A DNA stretch of 64,000 nucleotides, from contig JBPJFY010000001.1 of assembly GCA_051208045.1 (NCBI GenBank), positions 744,001 to 808,000 of the forward strand, given 5' to 3'. Below, piece after piece: positions 45,759 to 54,657 of this stretch. The notes under the pieces were generated by a model that did not search any database, was not told the origin of the DNA, and saw only the letters and a program-made list of their open reading frames with translations. Each line of letters starts with the position of its first letter. Within the stretch, counting starts at the first letter, position 1. A program made the translations under genes and the position numbers. The stretch comes from LZORAL124-50-18 sp051208045 (GTDB lineage: Bacteria > Pseudomonadota > Gammaproteobacteria > Pseudomonadales > Oleiphilaceae).

Positions 45759-48700
45759 TCAGGATTCGTTCGTGGCCAGTGTGTTTTCCGTGACTGCAGC
45801 TGTCTCCTGTTGATGCGTTCGCGCAATCAGCATATACAATGCCGGTACAACGAGCAGGGTAAACAGCGTGCCAATGGCCATTCCGCCGACCAGCACGACG
45901 CCGATGGAGTTTCGTGCAGCGGCACCGGCGCCCTCGACCAGCGTTAGCGGGAAATGGCCGGCGATGGTGGCAACGGAAGTCATCAGAATGGGGCGGAAAC
46001 GTGTCTGCGAGGCTTCCAACACCGCTTGCAGCTTGTCATAGCCTTCTTCCTGCAACTTGTTGGCGAATTCCACAATCAGAATGCCGTTCTTGGCAATGAG
46101 CCCCACGAGGGTGACCAGTCCCACCTGAGCATAGATGTTCATGGTGGAGGTCCAGCCGTTTGTCCAGTAGGGGGTGTTGGGATCAGGGATCTTCAGCACC
46201 GTAAAAATCAGTGCGCCGAACATGGCAAGTGGCACGGAGCCAAGCAGAATGACGAGAGGGTCCCGAAAAGAGTTAAACTGCACGGCCAGCACCAGAAAGA
46301 TCATCAGCACGGCCATGGCAAGTGCCGGGAGAAACTTACCGCCTTCGGTGCGCAACTGGCGGGACTCACCCGTGTAATTGACCGTATAGCCCGGAGGCAG
46401 AATCTCCCGTGCGGCGTCTTCCAGCGCTTTCAATCCCGCGTCTAATTGACCCGTCATGCCAGAGAGCTTAATGGCATTGAGCTGCTGAAATCGGTTCAGT
46501 GAACGAGGTACGGTGGTGTCCTGGATAGAGGCTACGGTACTGAGCGGCATCATTTGTCCATTGGGGCCACTGATATATATGTGTTCCAACTGGTCCGGAT
46601 TCAAGCGCTCAACGCGTTCAATCTGGGGAATGACCTTGTAAGCGCGGCCTTCAATATTGAATCGATTGACGTAATTGCCTCCGAGTGCTGCACCGAGATC
46701 GCGCCCTACCTGCGCATTATTGAGGCCAAGCGCGGCGACTTTCTGGTGATCAATGACGATTTCAGATTGTGGCTGGTCGTATTTCAGGTCAATCATCGGC
46801 GGGAAGTAAAATGCGCCGCTTGCCATGGCTTTTTGCTGCAGTTGCTCGGCAAATTTCAGCATTTCTGCCGGTTCAGCGGTGGAGGCAATAATGAACTCCA
46901 CGGGGAAGTTGCTGCCGCCGGGTAATGCGGGTGGTTGGCTGGCAAAGACCTGTAAGCCGGGAATGGCGGAAAGTTTGCCCTGAATCTCAGGCACAATTTC
47001 CCCGATGGAGCGGTTTCGCTCATCCCAGGGCTTGACGACCATGCCACTGAAGCCGCCCACACCATTAGCGGCGGCAAAGGGGTCCGATGGCGACATGAGA
47101 ATCTGGAAGGTGAGTGCACGTTCCTTCGCATCATAAAACGCTTGCTCGACCGCCTTGCCAAAATGATCTTTCTGGTCGGCGGACGCGTTTGCTGAGTTGA
47201 AGATGACACCAAACATGAAGCCCTGATCTTCGAGTGGGGCCAACTCCTTGGGAGAGAACATGTACAAGGGGATGGTCCCCAGGCTGAGGCCAAACCAAAC
47301 CATATACACCATGGGGCGCACGTTCATGGTTTTTGCGAGGATTCGGCCGTAGGCATCCCGCAGCCGGTCAAACAAATGGTTGATCCAGCCAGTAAATCCT
47401 CGCTCCTCATCGGCCGCACTCTTGAGCAGTTTCGCGCTCATCATTGGCGACAGCGTTAATGCGACGATGCCTGAGATGGTTACTGCGCCCGCAAGCGTCA
47501 GTGCAAATTCACGGAAGAGCGCACCGGTCAGGCCCCCTTGCAGCCCGATTGGGGTGTACACTGCGGCGAGCGTGATGGTCATGGCAATGACCGGGCCCAG
47601 CAGCTCTCGAGCGCCGATCTGGGCAGCCTCCAATGGCGTGCGACCTTCCCGAAGGTGTCTCTCCACGTTTTCGACGACGACAATCGCGTCGTCCACCACC
47701 AGCCCGACGGAAAGCACGATAGCCAGCAGTGTGAGCAGATTCAGGGTAAAACCGCACACCTGCATGAGGAAGATTGCCCCCACCAGGGAAACTGGAATGG
47801 CAACAATAGGCACCAATACCGAACGAAGTGAACCGAGAAAGAGAAAAATCACAATTATGACAATCAGGAGCGTCTCGGTGAGCGTGCCCACGACTTCATT
47901 GATCGCATCGCTGATGTATTGGGAGGCATCGTAACCGATATCGCCCTGCAAGCCCGGCGGCAGCCCTTGTTTGATGGTTTCCAGATCCGCGCGCATTCGT
48001 TCCACCACGTCAATGGTGTTGGCATTCGGCAGGGGAAAAATCCCCATGAAGACGGCAGTATCACCATTGAAGCTCACGCGCGTGTCATACTCTTCGGCAC
48101 CCAGCTCAACGTCAGCCACATCCCTCAGTCGGATAATCGTGTCATTCTGCTCCCGGATCACCAGATTCTCGAACTCTTCGACCGTATGCAGGTCGGTATT
48201 GGTGGTGAGGTTGACCTGAACCAGAGAGCCTTTGGTGCTGCCAACGGCCGCCAGATAATTGTTGGCCACCAGGGCCTGCTGGACCTGTGCGGGTGTGACA
48301 TTCAAGGCAGCCAGCCGATCTGGCTTCATCCATACGCGCATGGCGAAGGTGCGTGCGCCATAGATATCGGCGCGTTGAACGCCTTCCAGCGCGGCCAGCC
48401 GGGGCTGCACGACGCGGACGAGATAATCGGTAATCTCGCTTTGGGACAGCGTGTCTGACCAGAAACTCAGATACGCTGCGGCGAATTCGGAATCGGCAGA
48501 TTGTACGCTGATGGCGGGCAGTTCCGCTTCTGCGGGAAGATCGTTACGTACCTGATTCACCTTGGCGGTAATATCCGCCAATGCGCGCGTGGGGTCATAG
48601 TTCAGTTTGAGGCGTGCTGTGATCAGAGAAAGCCCGAGCATGCTTTTTGACTCGATGTAATCAATGCCCTCCGAGGAGGCAATGGCCCGCTCAATCGCGG

Positions 48701-48908
48701 TGGTGACGAATCCTCGCACCACATCCGCACTGGCACCGATGTACGGTGTGGCGATCACAACACTGGCGTTTTCACTTTGAGGATACTGGCGCACGCTGAG
48801 GGAATTCCATGCCTGCATGCCAGCGAGCAGAATCAGTACATTGACCACAATGGCCAACACTGGGCGTTGCACAAAAATATCGGTAAAGGCTTTTTTCATT
48901 GAACTCAT
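45759..48908 (-). CDS. RND multidrug efflux permease (HAE1 family)
   Basis: 1049 residues, the normal size of an AcrB/MexB-type inner-membrane proton antiporter. The N-terminus (FVQRPVLAIVVNVLILLAG) is the first helix; the proton-relay aspartates are in LSVGLVVDDAIVVVENVERHL; two large periplasmic loops and the repeated six-helix halves are present. The final 40 residues end in a soluble tail. The membrane-fusion gene is directly upstream (14-base gap), but no outer-membrane TolC-type gene follows, so an unlinked one must be used. Drug range unknown; closest in style to VexF/MuxB-like pumps. Confidence 0.96.
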   Translation of the reverse strand: MSSMKKAFTDIFVQRPVLAIVVNVLILLAGMQAWNSLSVRQYPQSENASVVIATPYIGASADVVRGFVTTAIERAIASSEGIDYIESKSMLGLSLITARLKLNYDPTRALADITAKVNQVRNDLPAEAELPAISVQSADSEFAAAYLSFWSDTLSQSEITDYLVRVVQPRLAALEGVQRADIYGARTFAMRVWMKPDRLAALNVTPAQVQQALVANNYLAAVGSTKGSLVQVNLTTNTDLHTVEEFENLVIREQNDTIIRLRDVADVELGAEEYDTRVSFNGDTAVFMGIFPLPNANTIDVVERMRADLETIKQGLPPGLQGDIGYDASQYISDAINEVVGTLTETLLIVIIVIFLFLGSLRSVLVPIVAIPVSLVGAIFLMQVCGFTLNLLTLLAIVLSVGLVVDDAIVVVENVERHLREGRTPLEAAQIGARELLGPVIAMTITLAAVYTPIGLQGGLTGALFREFALTLAGAVTISGIVALTLSPMMSAKLLKSAADEERGFTGWINHLFDRLRDAYGRILAKTMNVRPMVYMVWFGLSLGTIPLYMFSPKELAPLEDQGFMFGVIFNSANASADQKDHFGKAVEQAFYDAKERALTFQILMSPSDPFAAANGVGGFSGMVVKPWDERNRSIGEIVPEIQGKLSAIPGLQVFASQPPALPGGSNFPVEFIIASTAEPAEMLKFAEQLQQKAMASGAFYFPPMIDLKYDQPQSEIVIDHQKVAALGLNNAQVGRDLGAALGGNYVNRFNIEGRAYKVIPQIERVERLNPDQLEHIYISGPNGQMMPLSTVASIQDTTVPRSLNRFQQLNAIKLSGMTGQLDAGLKALEDAAREILPPGYTVNYTGESRQLRTEGGKFLPALAMAVLMIFLVLAVQFNSFRDPLVILLGSVPLAMFGALIFTVLKIPDPNTPYWTNGWTSTMNIYAQVGLVTLVGLIAKNGILIVEFANKLQEEGYDKLQAVLEASQTRFRPILMTSVATIAGHFPLTLVEGAGAAARNSIGVVLVGGMAIGTLFTLLVVPALYMLIARTHQQETAAVTENTLATNES

Positions 48909-48922
48909 TTCGTTGCGCCTTA

Positions 48923-50056
48923 TCAGTTATTTTCGGGCGTAGGCGTTAACTTAAACTCAGGCGCCAGGGAGTTATCAATCACCACAGGCATATTCGCCAT
49001 GAGTTTGAACGAGCCGGTGGATACGACCTGGTCGCCGGCCGCCAGTCCTTTGGTTACTGCCACGAAGTCGCCTTTGCGTTCGCCGAGTCGGACCAGCGTG
49101 GGTTTTATGGTCAACACATCGGAGGCGGGGTCTTCACTTTTTTCAATGACGAAAACGGAATCTCCGTAAGGGCCATACAAAACGGCGGTCGCCGGGATGA
49201 TCAGGCGTTTTTCCGAGCGATCGAGCTGGGTGCGCACGTTGACAAACATGCCAGGTCGCAGTTTGTGATCCTCATTTCGGAGTGTGGCCTGCACGCGTAC
49301 CGTGCGGGTGGCGGGATCAATATCCGGGTTGATGGCAGAAATTGTACCGGTGAAGCTGTGATCCGGATAGGTATCCGAGGCAACCTTCACCGCCAGCCCT
49401 TCCTGAATGGCGCTGAGGCCTTGTTGGGGGAGGGAGAAATGTACGTAGATCGGGCTGAGAGATTGCAGGGAGATAATTGGCGTACCTTTGGAAATGAATT
49501 CCCCAACGCGGATCTGGCTGATCCCAAGCTTGCCGGAAAACGGCGCGTACAGTGTTTTTTTGGCGATAACGGCTTTGAAGTAGGCAACGCGCGCTTCCGC
49601 CTGGCTGACGTTGGTCTCTGCTGTATCCATTTCCGCGCGGGAGATGTTACGCGTTTTGCTCAGCTCCTTGGCGCGATTAAAGGCGATACGCGCCCACTTC
49701 GCTGCGACTTCCGCTTCATTGAGCTGTGCGAACTCGACTTCGGCGTCCAGTGCGATGAGCGGCTCTCCCTTTTCGATGGCACTGCCCGGGGTATAGTAGA
49801 TTGTTCGTACGGTACCATCAGCTTCAGCGGTGATCGTGGTACCCTGGATGGCCACGACCGAGCCCACGGCGGGTATCTCCGGCGTCCAGGTGATTTCCTC
49901 TGCCTCATAAACATTGACCGGCGTCGGGGGGTAGACCTGTTTGGCCGCAGCGGCACCCATGGCGTCAAACTGAGCAAATTTGGTCATCATCAACGCCGCG
50001 ACGATTCCGCCGCCAAGGATCAGGCCGATGAGACCCAAGAGTATTTTTTTCCCCAT
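48923..50056 (-). CDS. RND efflux membrane fusion protein (HlyD/AcrA family)
   Basis: 377 residues. An N-terminal anchor (ILLGLIGLILGGGIVAALM), a lipoyl/biotinyl-like domain split around a helical hairpin (AKWARIAFNRAKELSKTRNI), and the beta-barrel (FISKGTPIISLQSLSPIYV) are in the usual order. It links the permease to an outer-membrane channel. GGAG lies eight bases before ATG 50056. A MITE-like element starts only 37 bases upstream of the start codon and so lies in or over the promoter. Confidence 0.95.
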   Translation of the reverse strand: MGKKILLGLIGLILGGGIVAALMMTKFAQFDAMGAAAAKQVYPPTPVNVYEAEEITWTPEIPAVGSVVAIQGTTITAEADGTVRTIYYTPGSAIEKGEPLIALDAEVEFAQLNEAEVAAKWARIAFNRAKELSKTRNISRAEMDTAETNVSQAEARVAYFKAVIAKKTLYAPFSGKLGISQIRVGEFISKGTPIISLQSLSPIYVHFSLPQQGLSAIQEGLAVKVASDTYPDHSFTGTISAINPDIDPATRTVRVQATLRNEDHKLRPGMFVNVRTQLDRSEKRLIIPATAVLYGPYGDSVFVIEKSEDPASDVLTIKPTLVRLGERKGDFVAVTKGLAAGDQVVSTGSFKLMANMPVVIDNSLAPEFKLTPTPENN

Positions 50057-50566
50057 TGTTTGCTCCGAACACCGAAAAATAAAGTTAGCTGCCTAGGGCG
50101 TGTTGACGTTTCATTCTCAACTTCTGCCAATGCTATTTTCCGTCCGGCTAGGCGGAATGAGCGTAATGTAGTTATTCTACTTGAGCGAATGACAACGACG
50201 TTCGGAGGGAAAATAGCGCAGGCCCTGCGGGTTGTGGCTAAAATTCCATCACTCATTGTCATTCGTCATTCATTTGGAATAACCAAACCGCATTCCTCAT
50301 TTCGCGATTGATGGAATTTTAGTCACAACAGAAGCTGAGAATGAAACGTCAACACGCCCTAGCATACCGTTCAAAAAGTTCAATAGCCATGGCAAAACGT
50401 ACCAGTTTATTGCACATTTCTGCCAAGGTGGTCAGGAATTGACTGCCGGCAGGGCGTTGTGACTTTTCGTTACGAAAGCACGTCCAACGGGAATTGGTCT
50501 AAGCTAAGAGTATCGGTGATGATTTTTTTAACACGCGATACGGACAAAGGGGAACTGCCTGATTTT
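50057..50566. promoter_or_regulatory. 510-bp divergent region holding a MITE-like element
   Basis: The space between the efflux operon and the antiporter gene is mostly the palindromic element at 50093-50362. The remaining ~200 bases before the antiporter hold a CTGCCGGCAG palindrome near 50450 and possible promoters, but no recognised gene. Confidence 0.7.
50093..50362. mobile_element. 270-bp MITE-like palindromic element
   Basis: Terminal inverted repeats of 34 bases at 50093-50126 and 50329-50362 match at 33 positions (outer end CTAGGGCGTGTTGACGTTTC). Inside are two further hairpins: 50132-50146 with 50203-50217 (14 of 15) and 50231-50251 with 50309-50329 (20 of 21). Between them lies the palindrome GCAGGCCCTGC. 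The loops of the two hairpins also resemble each other as reverse complements. TA flanks both ends, as in IS630/Tc1-type insertions. There is no reading frame, so it would be non-autonomous. Confidence 0.88.
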
Positions 50567-52156
50567 ATGGATTTTTTACTGATCTTATTCGCTTACCTGC
50601 TTGGCCTGGTAGTGAAAGCCATTCATTTACCACCTCTCATCGGCTATCTCATTGCCGGATTTGCTCTGAATGCCTTGGGCTTTGAAGCGCAGAGCTGGCT
50701 GCAAACCATTGCGGACATGGGGATTACCCTGATGTTGTTCACCATTGGCTTGAAGCTGGACCTGCGTGATTTGTTAAAAACAGAAATCTGGCTGGGCACG
50801 ATGGCCAACATGGGCATCTGGATGGTGTTCGCCGCCGGGCTCCTGATGCTGGCACCTGTATTAGCGCTGTCACTGTTTCAACCACTGGACATACAAAGTG
50901 CGGCCTTTATTGTGTTTGCGCTGTCGTTCAGCAGTACGGTGTGTATCGTCAAGATTCTCGAAGAAGCCGGGGAGTTGAAGACCCGCCACGGAAAAGTAGC
51001 CATCGGGGTGCTGATCATGCAGGACGTGATCGCCGTGGGCTTTTTGGTGGCGGCTACGGGGGTGGCTCCTTCGCTGTGGAGTCCGCTCTTGTTACTCCTC
51101 ATTGTGGCGAAACCCATGCTGGGGTATTTGCTGGACAAATCCGGTCATGGGGAATTGCTGATTCTGACTGGCTTTTTCCTGGCGCTGGGCGGATACGAGC
51201 TGTTTTACCTGTTCAACATCAAAGGGGATTTCGGCGCGTTGTTGGCCGGGGTGTTGTTGAGTTCGCACAAAAAGTCCACGGAATTGTACAAAGCCTTGAT
51301 GGGGTTCAAGGATATCTTTCTCATCGGCTTCTTTCTCTCCATCGGGTTTACGGCACTGCCCACCATAGATATGGTCTGGATGGCGCTGCTGCTGGTGCTC
51401 GTTCTGCCTTTTAAGGCGGTCGCGTTTTTCCTGGTGTTTGTGAAAACCCATCTGCGTGCCCGAACGTCTTATCTGGCCGCTTTGGCGTTATCCAACTATT
51501 CGGAATTTGGTTTGATCGTGGTTTCGCTGTGTGTGTCTGCAGGCTGGTTAAATAAAGAGTGGCTAGTGATATTGGCTATTGCGCTGTCGCTGTCCTTCGT
51601 GGTGACCAGCGTGCTCTATCATCGTGCCCACAACTACTATCTGGGCTTAAAAGACCGCTTAAAACCCTTTGAGTCCAGTGACTGGATAAAGACCGATTTC
51701 ATCTTTCAGCCGATTGGGGCGGAAGTTCTGGTCATTGGTTTGGGACGGGTGGGCAAGGGCGCGTATAAAGCGTTGAGCGATATTAATCCGGGAAAAGTCT
51801 GGGGTATGGATGCGGATTCTGATCGAATCAAAATGCTGTCTAAAAAGGGCCACAATGTATTTGCCGCAGACGGGGAAGATGCGGAGTTCTGGGAAAACTT
51901 CCGGCTGGACACCATTCAACTGGTGTTGCTGGCATTACCTTCCGTCGAGGACATGGTGCACATTACCGAACAGCTGCGCCAGAGTAAGTTTTCCGGGAAA
52001 ATTGCGGCGATTGCTCGGTTTGAAGACCAGCGAGAGGAACTCCGGGATACCGGTGTGGACAAAATTTTTAACTTTTACACCGAAGCAGGCGTGGGGTTTG
52101 CAGAGGAGAGTATGGCGCTTATTCGGGTAGCGCCGCCGGCGGAAGCGCCTGCTTAG
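50567..52156 (+). CDS. CPA2 cation:proton antiporter, KefB-like, with TrkA-N domain
   Basis: 529 residues from ATG 50567, which begins the first membrane helix (MDFLLILFAYLLGLVVKAIHLPPLIGYLIAG). A better-spaced ribosome site is lacking, and in-frame starts at 50459 and 50519 are possible. About twelve helices include ALSFSSTVCIVKILEEAGELKTRHGK, the KefB/C ion-path region. The C-terminal Rossmann domain has GLGRVGKGAYKAL and DADSDRIKMLSKKGHNV, so NAD(H) or a similar ligand may gate it. Likely exchanges K+ or Na+ for protons. Confidence 0.92.
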   Translation: MDFLLILFAYLLGLVVKAIHLPPLIGYLIAGFALNALGFEAQSWLQTIADMGITLMLFTIGLKLDLRDLLKTEIWLGTMANMGIWMVFAAGLLMLAPVLALSLFQPLDIQSAAFIVFALSFSSTVCIVKILEEAGELKTRHGKVAIGVLIMQDVIAVGFLVAATGVAPSLWSPLLLLLIVAKPMLGYLLDKSGHGELLILTGFFLALGGYELFYLFNIKGDFGALLAGVLLSSHKKSTELYKALMGFKDIFLIGFFLSIGFTALPTIDMVWMALLLVLVLPFKAVAFFLVFVKTHLRARTSYLAALALSNYSEFGLIVVSLCVSAGWLNKEWLVILAIALSLSFVVTSVLYHRAHNYYLGLKDRLKPFESSDWIKTDFIFQPIGAEVLVIGLGRVGKGAYKALSDINPGKVWGMDADSDRIKMLSKKGHNVFAADGEDAEFWENFRLDTIQLVLLALPSVEDMVHITEQLRQSKFSGKIAAIARFEDQREELRDTGVDKIFNFYTEAGVGFAEESMALIRVAPPAEAPA

Positions 52157-52299
52157 GCTGCCGAAACACCGGTAGCGACGATGATCAGAAGCACCAGCCC
52201 GACAATGCCAGCCGCGGTTTGCGCCCATATGGCGGCTCTACCGGGCTTCGATGAGGTGCTTTTGACCTCGCGCGGGTTGAGTGAAGAATAGACGTGCAT
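52153..52299 (-). CDS. 48-residue single-span membrane protein
   Basis: ATG at 52299 is preceded by TAGGAG seven bases upstream. The product begins MHVYSSLNPREVKSTSSKPG and ends with a clear hydrophobic segment (GIVGLVLLIIVATGVSAA) directly before the stop. The stop overlaps the antiporter stop by four bases on the opposite strand. A good ribosome site, a compact N-in tail with positive charge and a terminal helix support a real gene, although it is too short for statistical coding tests by eye. Function is unknown; such proteins often bind larger membrane partners. Confidence 0.65.
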   Translation of the reverse strand: MHVYSSLNPREVKSTSSKPGRAAIWAQTAAGIVGLVLLIIVATGVSAA

Positions 52300-52417
52300 G
52301 TGCCAGCTCCTACCGGATATTGGGTGTTTCCCTTCAATAATTCCATTGAATCAGATTTTTGGCAGAATAACATGAACGAATCGACGATTTTGAAGATTGG
52401 CAGGTCACCGCGGAGGG

Positions 52418-53314
52418 TCAGGACGTTTCTGTGACCGGATCAGGCAATGCGGCTGGTTTCTTCGCGGGCCATTGACTGACGAGCATGCCTGCCAGCATCA
52501 GGCTGCACCCCACGAGCTCTTTCATCCCGAAATGTTCATCCAGCAACCACCAGCCACCCAGCACGGCAAACACGGATTCCGTCGACAGGATGAGCGCAGC
52601 GATACTGGGGGCCACTTTCCGTTGACCGATAATTTGCAGGGTGCAGGCAATACCGCTTGACCCGATACCGGCATACACCAGCGGGAGCCATGCCGACTGA
52701 AAGTCCGGAAGTGTAGGTGTTTCATACAGCACCGCGGCTATTGTTGCCAACAGGGCTGCTACGGCAAACTGGCAGATGGAGAGGCTGATGGCATCGACTT
52801 TTCGTGATAACCAGCCAATGATGATGACATGGGCTGTCCAGAAGCCAGCACCGATCAATTCCAGCAAGTCGCCGTATCCTATCTGAAGGTTGGGTCCGAT
52901 CGAGAGACAGAACAACCCCAAAATTGCGAGGATGACGCCCACCCACACCTGGGGCTGGGTGGCATGACCGAGCAGAATGCCGACCACGGGCACAAACACA
53001 ATGTACATGCCGGTGATAAAGCCAGCGTTGCCGGCGGTGGTATGCAACAGCCCGATTTGCTGAAAACTGAAGCCGCCGAAGAGAACGACCCCAGCCGCTA
53101 AACCACCCCACAGCAGCGTTTTTCCTTCCGGTAACCGGCCTTTGGACCAAATGAGCCACAGCGGCACCAGAGACAGAGCGCCCAGAATAAATCGTGCCGC
53201 ATTAAAACTGTGAGGGCCGAGGTGCGCCATGCCCGCACTTTGCGCAACAAAGGCGAAACCCCAGATGGCAGCGACGGTAATGAGAAGGCAATGTGACAAC
53301 GATAACAACGGCAT
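52418..53314 (-). CDS. EamA/DMT-family exporter
   Basis: 298 residues with ten hydrophobic segments arranged as two EamA repeats. The first begins AAIWGFAFVAQSAGMAHLGPHSFNAARF, a typical start. The second repeat starts near GDLLELIGAGFWTAHVIIIGW. The tail is short and polar. DMT exporters move amino acids, nucleotide-related compounds or drugs; the substrate is unknown. It is divergent from the ATPase gene across ~220 bases containing the large dyad. Confidence 0.92.
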   Translation of the reverse strand: MPLLSLSHCLLITVAAIWGFAFVAQSAGMAHLGPHSFNAARFILGALSLVPLWLIWSKGRLPEGKTLLWGGLAAGVVLFGGFSFQQIGLLHTTAGNAGFITGMYIVFVPVVGILLGHATQPQVWVGVILAILGLFCLSIGPNLQIGYGDLLELIGAGFWTAHVIIIGWLSRKVDAISLSICQFAVAALLATIAAVLYETPTLPDFQSAWLPLVYAGIGSSGIACTLQIIGQRKVAPSIAALILSTESVFAVLGGWWLLDEHFGMKELVGCSLMLAGMLVSQWPAKKPAALPDPVTETS

Positions 53315-53450
53315 GGGTGAGTGTGCTGGGTCCTGAGTTTGAGTGAAGTATGGATTTCTTGATCAATGGCTGCTCATTTTATCTCGTCTAGTGTGAAGGG
53401 TAAATGGAGAGAACGATGAACACTGAACGACGATCATATGGCATCACCTC

Positions 53451-53531
53451 ATTCATCTTGATTCATGTTTACTTGATTGTATTCATCTGGATATAATGAA
53501 TAGCAATGTTTGAACATGAATAAGGATGAAT
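53451..53531. promoter_or_regulatory. 81-bp six-site dyad over the ATPase promoter and ribosome site
   Basis: ATTCAT occurs at 53451, 53461 and 53481, and its reverse complement ATGAAT at 53496, 53516 and 53526. The three pairs are nested and share exactly one centre, 53491, with steps of 10, 20, 15, 20 and 10 bases. The two halves match at about 26 of 36 positions overall. The dyad covers the candidate -10 box (53492-53497) and the ribosome site, so a bound protein would block both transcription and, in the RNA, translation start. Confidence 0.9.
53469..53497 (+). promoter_or_regulatory. Candidate sigma70 promoter of ATPase gene
   Basis: TTACTT (53469-53474), 17 bases, then TATAAT (53492-53497). 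Transcription would start near 53504, giving a ~30-base leader. Located inside the six-site dyad. Confidence 0.6.
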
Positions 53532-53535
53532 GCTC

Positions 53536-54636
53536 ATGAGCGTTTCCTGGCACTACGCCAGACCCGAATTGGCAAAACAGATTGCCGACCAGTTAACCGG
53601 GGGATTGTTTGATCGCATTGCTTACCTGGGGCGACGTCGCATCGGAAAAACGACCTTTCTTTTACAGGATTTGTATCCGGAATTAGTTCGGCGCAAAGCG
53701 CTACCGATATACATATCGATGTGGGGAATGAAGAACTCTCCGCACAAAGAAATAATCAATAAACTCTCTGCCGCCCTGTCAGCGCTTCAAAAGAAAAAAC
53801 GCAAAGGGCCGTTAATGTCTGTGTTGAATGCGGAGGTGAGAAAACTGTCCATTGCGGGCGCGACCGTTGAGTTTCAGACCTTGCAGCCTGTCGTTACGCC
53901 GGACGAGGATTTGATCTTGATCGGGTCGCTGCTTGAACGTATTGTCGACGACAGTGATGCGCGGGTGATTCTGTTGATTGATGAAGTTCAGCACCTGATT
54001 ACCGCGCCCGAGTTTGAGCCGTTACAGTACAAACTGAGGACGTTGCTGGATGAAATGGGCGATCGGATCTCCGTACTGTACACCGGTTCCAGCCGGAAGG
54101 GGATGGAGGCCATGTTCAGCCATCCGGACATGCCGTTTTTCAACAGTGCCAATCAGGTGCCATTTCCGGTGCTGGATGCAGGGTATGTGTTTCACATGGC
54201 GGATATGGTTCAGCGGCACTATGACCTCAGCTACGATAAAACGGAACTATTGGCGTTTTTTCACGAAGTGAATGCCGCTGCCTTTTGGCTGTCACGGTTG
54301 GTGAAGCACCTCGTGTTGCATAAGTGCACGCTCGAACAGGGGATTGAAGAAATCCGGAAAGTCATCCGGGAAACCGGGCGCCTGGATGATGTGGTTGAAA
54401 CGCTGTCGACGTTGCAAATGGCTGTGCTAATGCGGGTGTGGGATAATACAAGCCGCTATGACGCGGATGCGAAGCGGTTTTATCTCAGATGTGGCGTTCA
54501 GGATGCGTCCCGGGGCAAAATTCAGTCGGCACTCAAAAGCCTGGAGAGCCGCCATATCATTACGCGTGTCGCAGATGTCGTTTTTATTGAGCATGAGGGT
54601 CTGGTAGACCTGGTCAGGGAGCGTTTGTTGCTGTGA
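53536..54636 (+). CDS. AAA/STAND-like ATPase with C-terminal winged helix
   Basis: 366 residues from ATG 53536, nine bases after AAGGA; ATG 53530 is too close. Walker A is GRRRIGKT at residues 32-39, Walker B is RVILLIDEVQHLI, and YTGSSRKGME looks like a sensor region. The last ~50 residues (GKIQSALKSLESRHIITR, then VVFIEHEGLVDLV) look like a winged helix. The layout resembles the archaeal-type ATPase family (PF01637-like), common in archaea and scattered in bacteria as lone genes of unknown role. The promoter lies in a remarkable dyad, so it may repress itself. It is convergent with the response regulator gene. Confidence 0.8.
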   Translation: MSVSWHYARPELAKQIADQLTGGLFDRIAYLGRRRIGKTTFLLQDLYPELVRRKALPIYISMWGMKNSPHKEIINKLSAALSALQKKKRKGPLMSVLNAEVRKLSIAGATVEFQTLQPVVTPDEDLILIGSLLERIVDDSDARVILLIDEVQHLITAPEFEPLQYKLRTLLDEMGDRISVLYTGSSRKGMEAMFSHPDMPFFNSANQVPFPVLDAGYVFHMADMVQRHYDLSYDKTELLAFFHEVNAAAFWLSRLVKHLVLHKCTLEQGIEEIRKVIRETGRLDDVVETLSTLQMAVLMRVWDNTSRYDADAKRFYLRCGVQDASRGKIQSALKSLESRHIITRVADVVFIEHEGLVDLVRERLLL

Positions 54637-54657
54637 TCGCGAAGTCTGGCGACAACA

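Noticed and set aside
49265..50311. Plus-strand frame of 348 codons opposite the membrane fusion gene and into the MITE
   Set aside because: Shadow of a well-supported HlyD-family gene; no domain.
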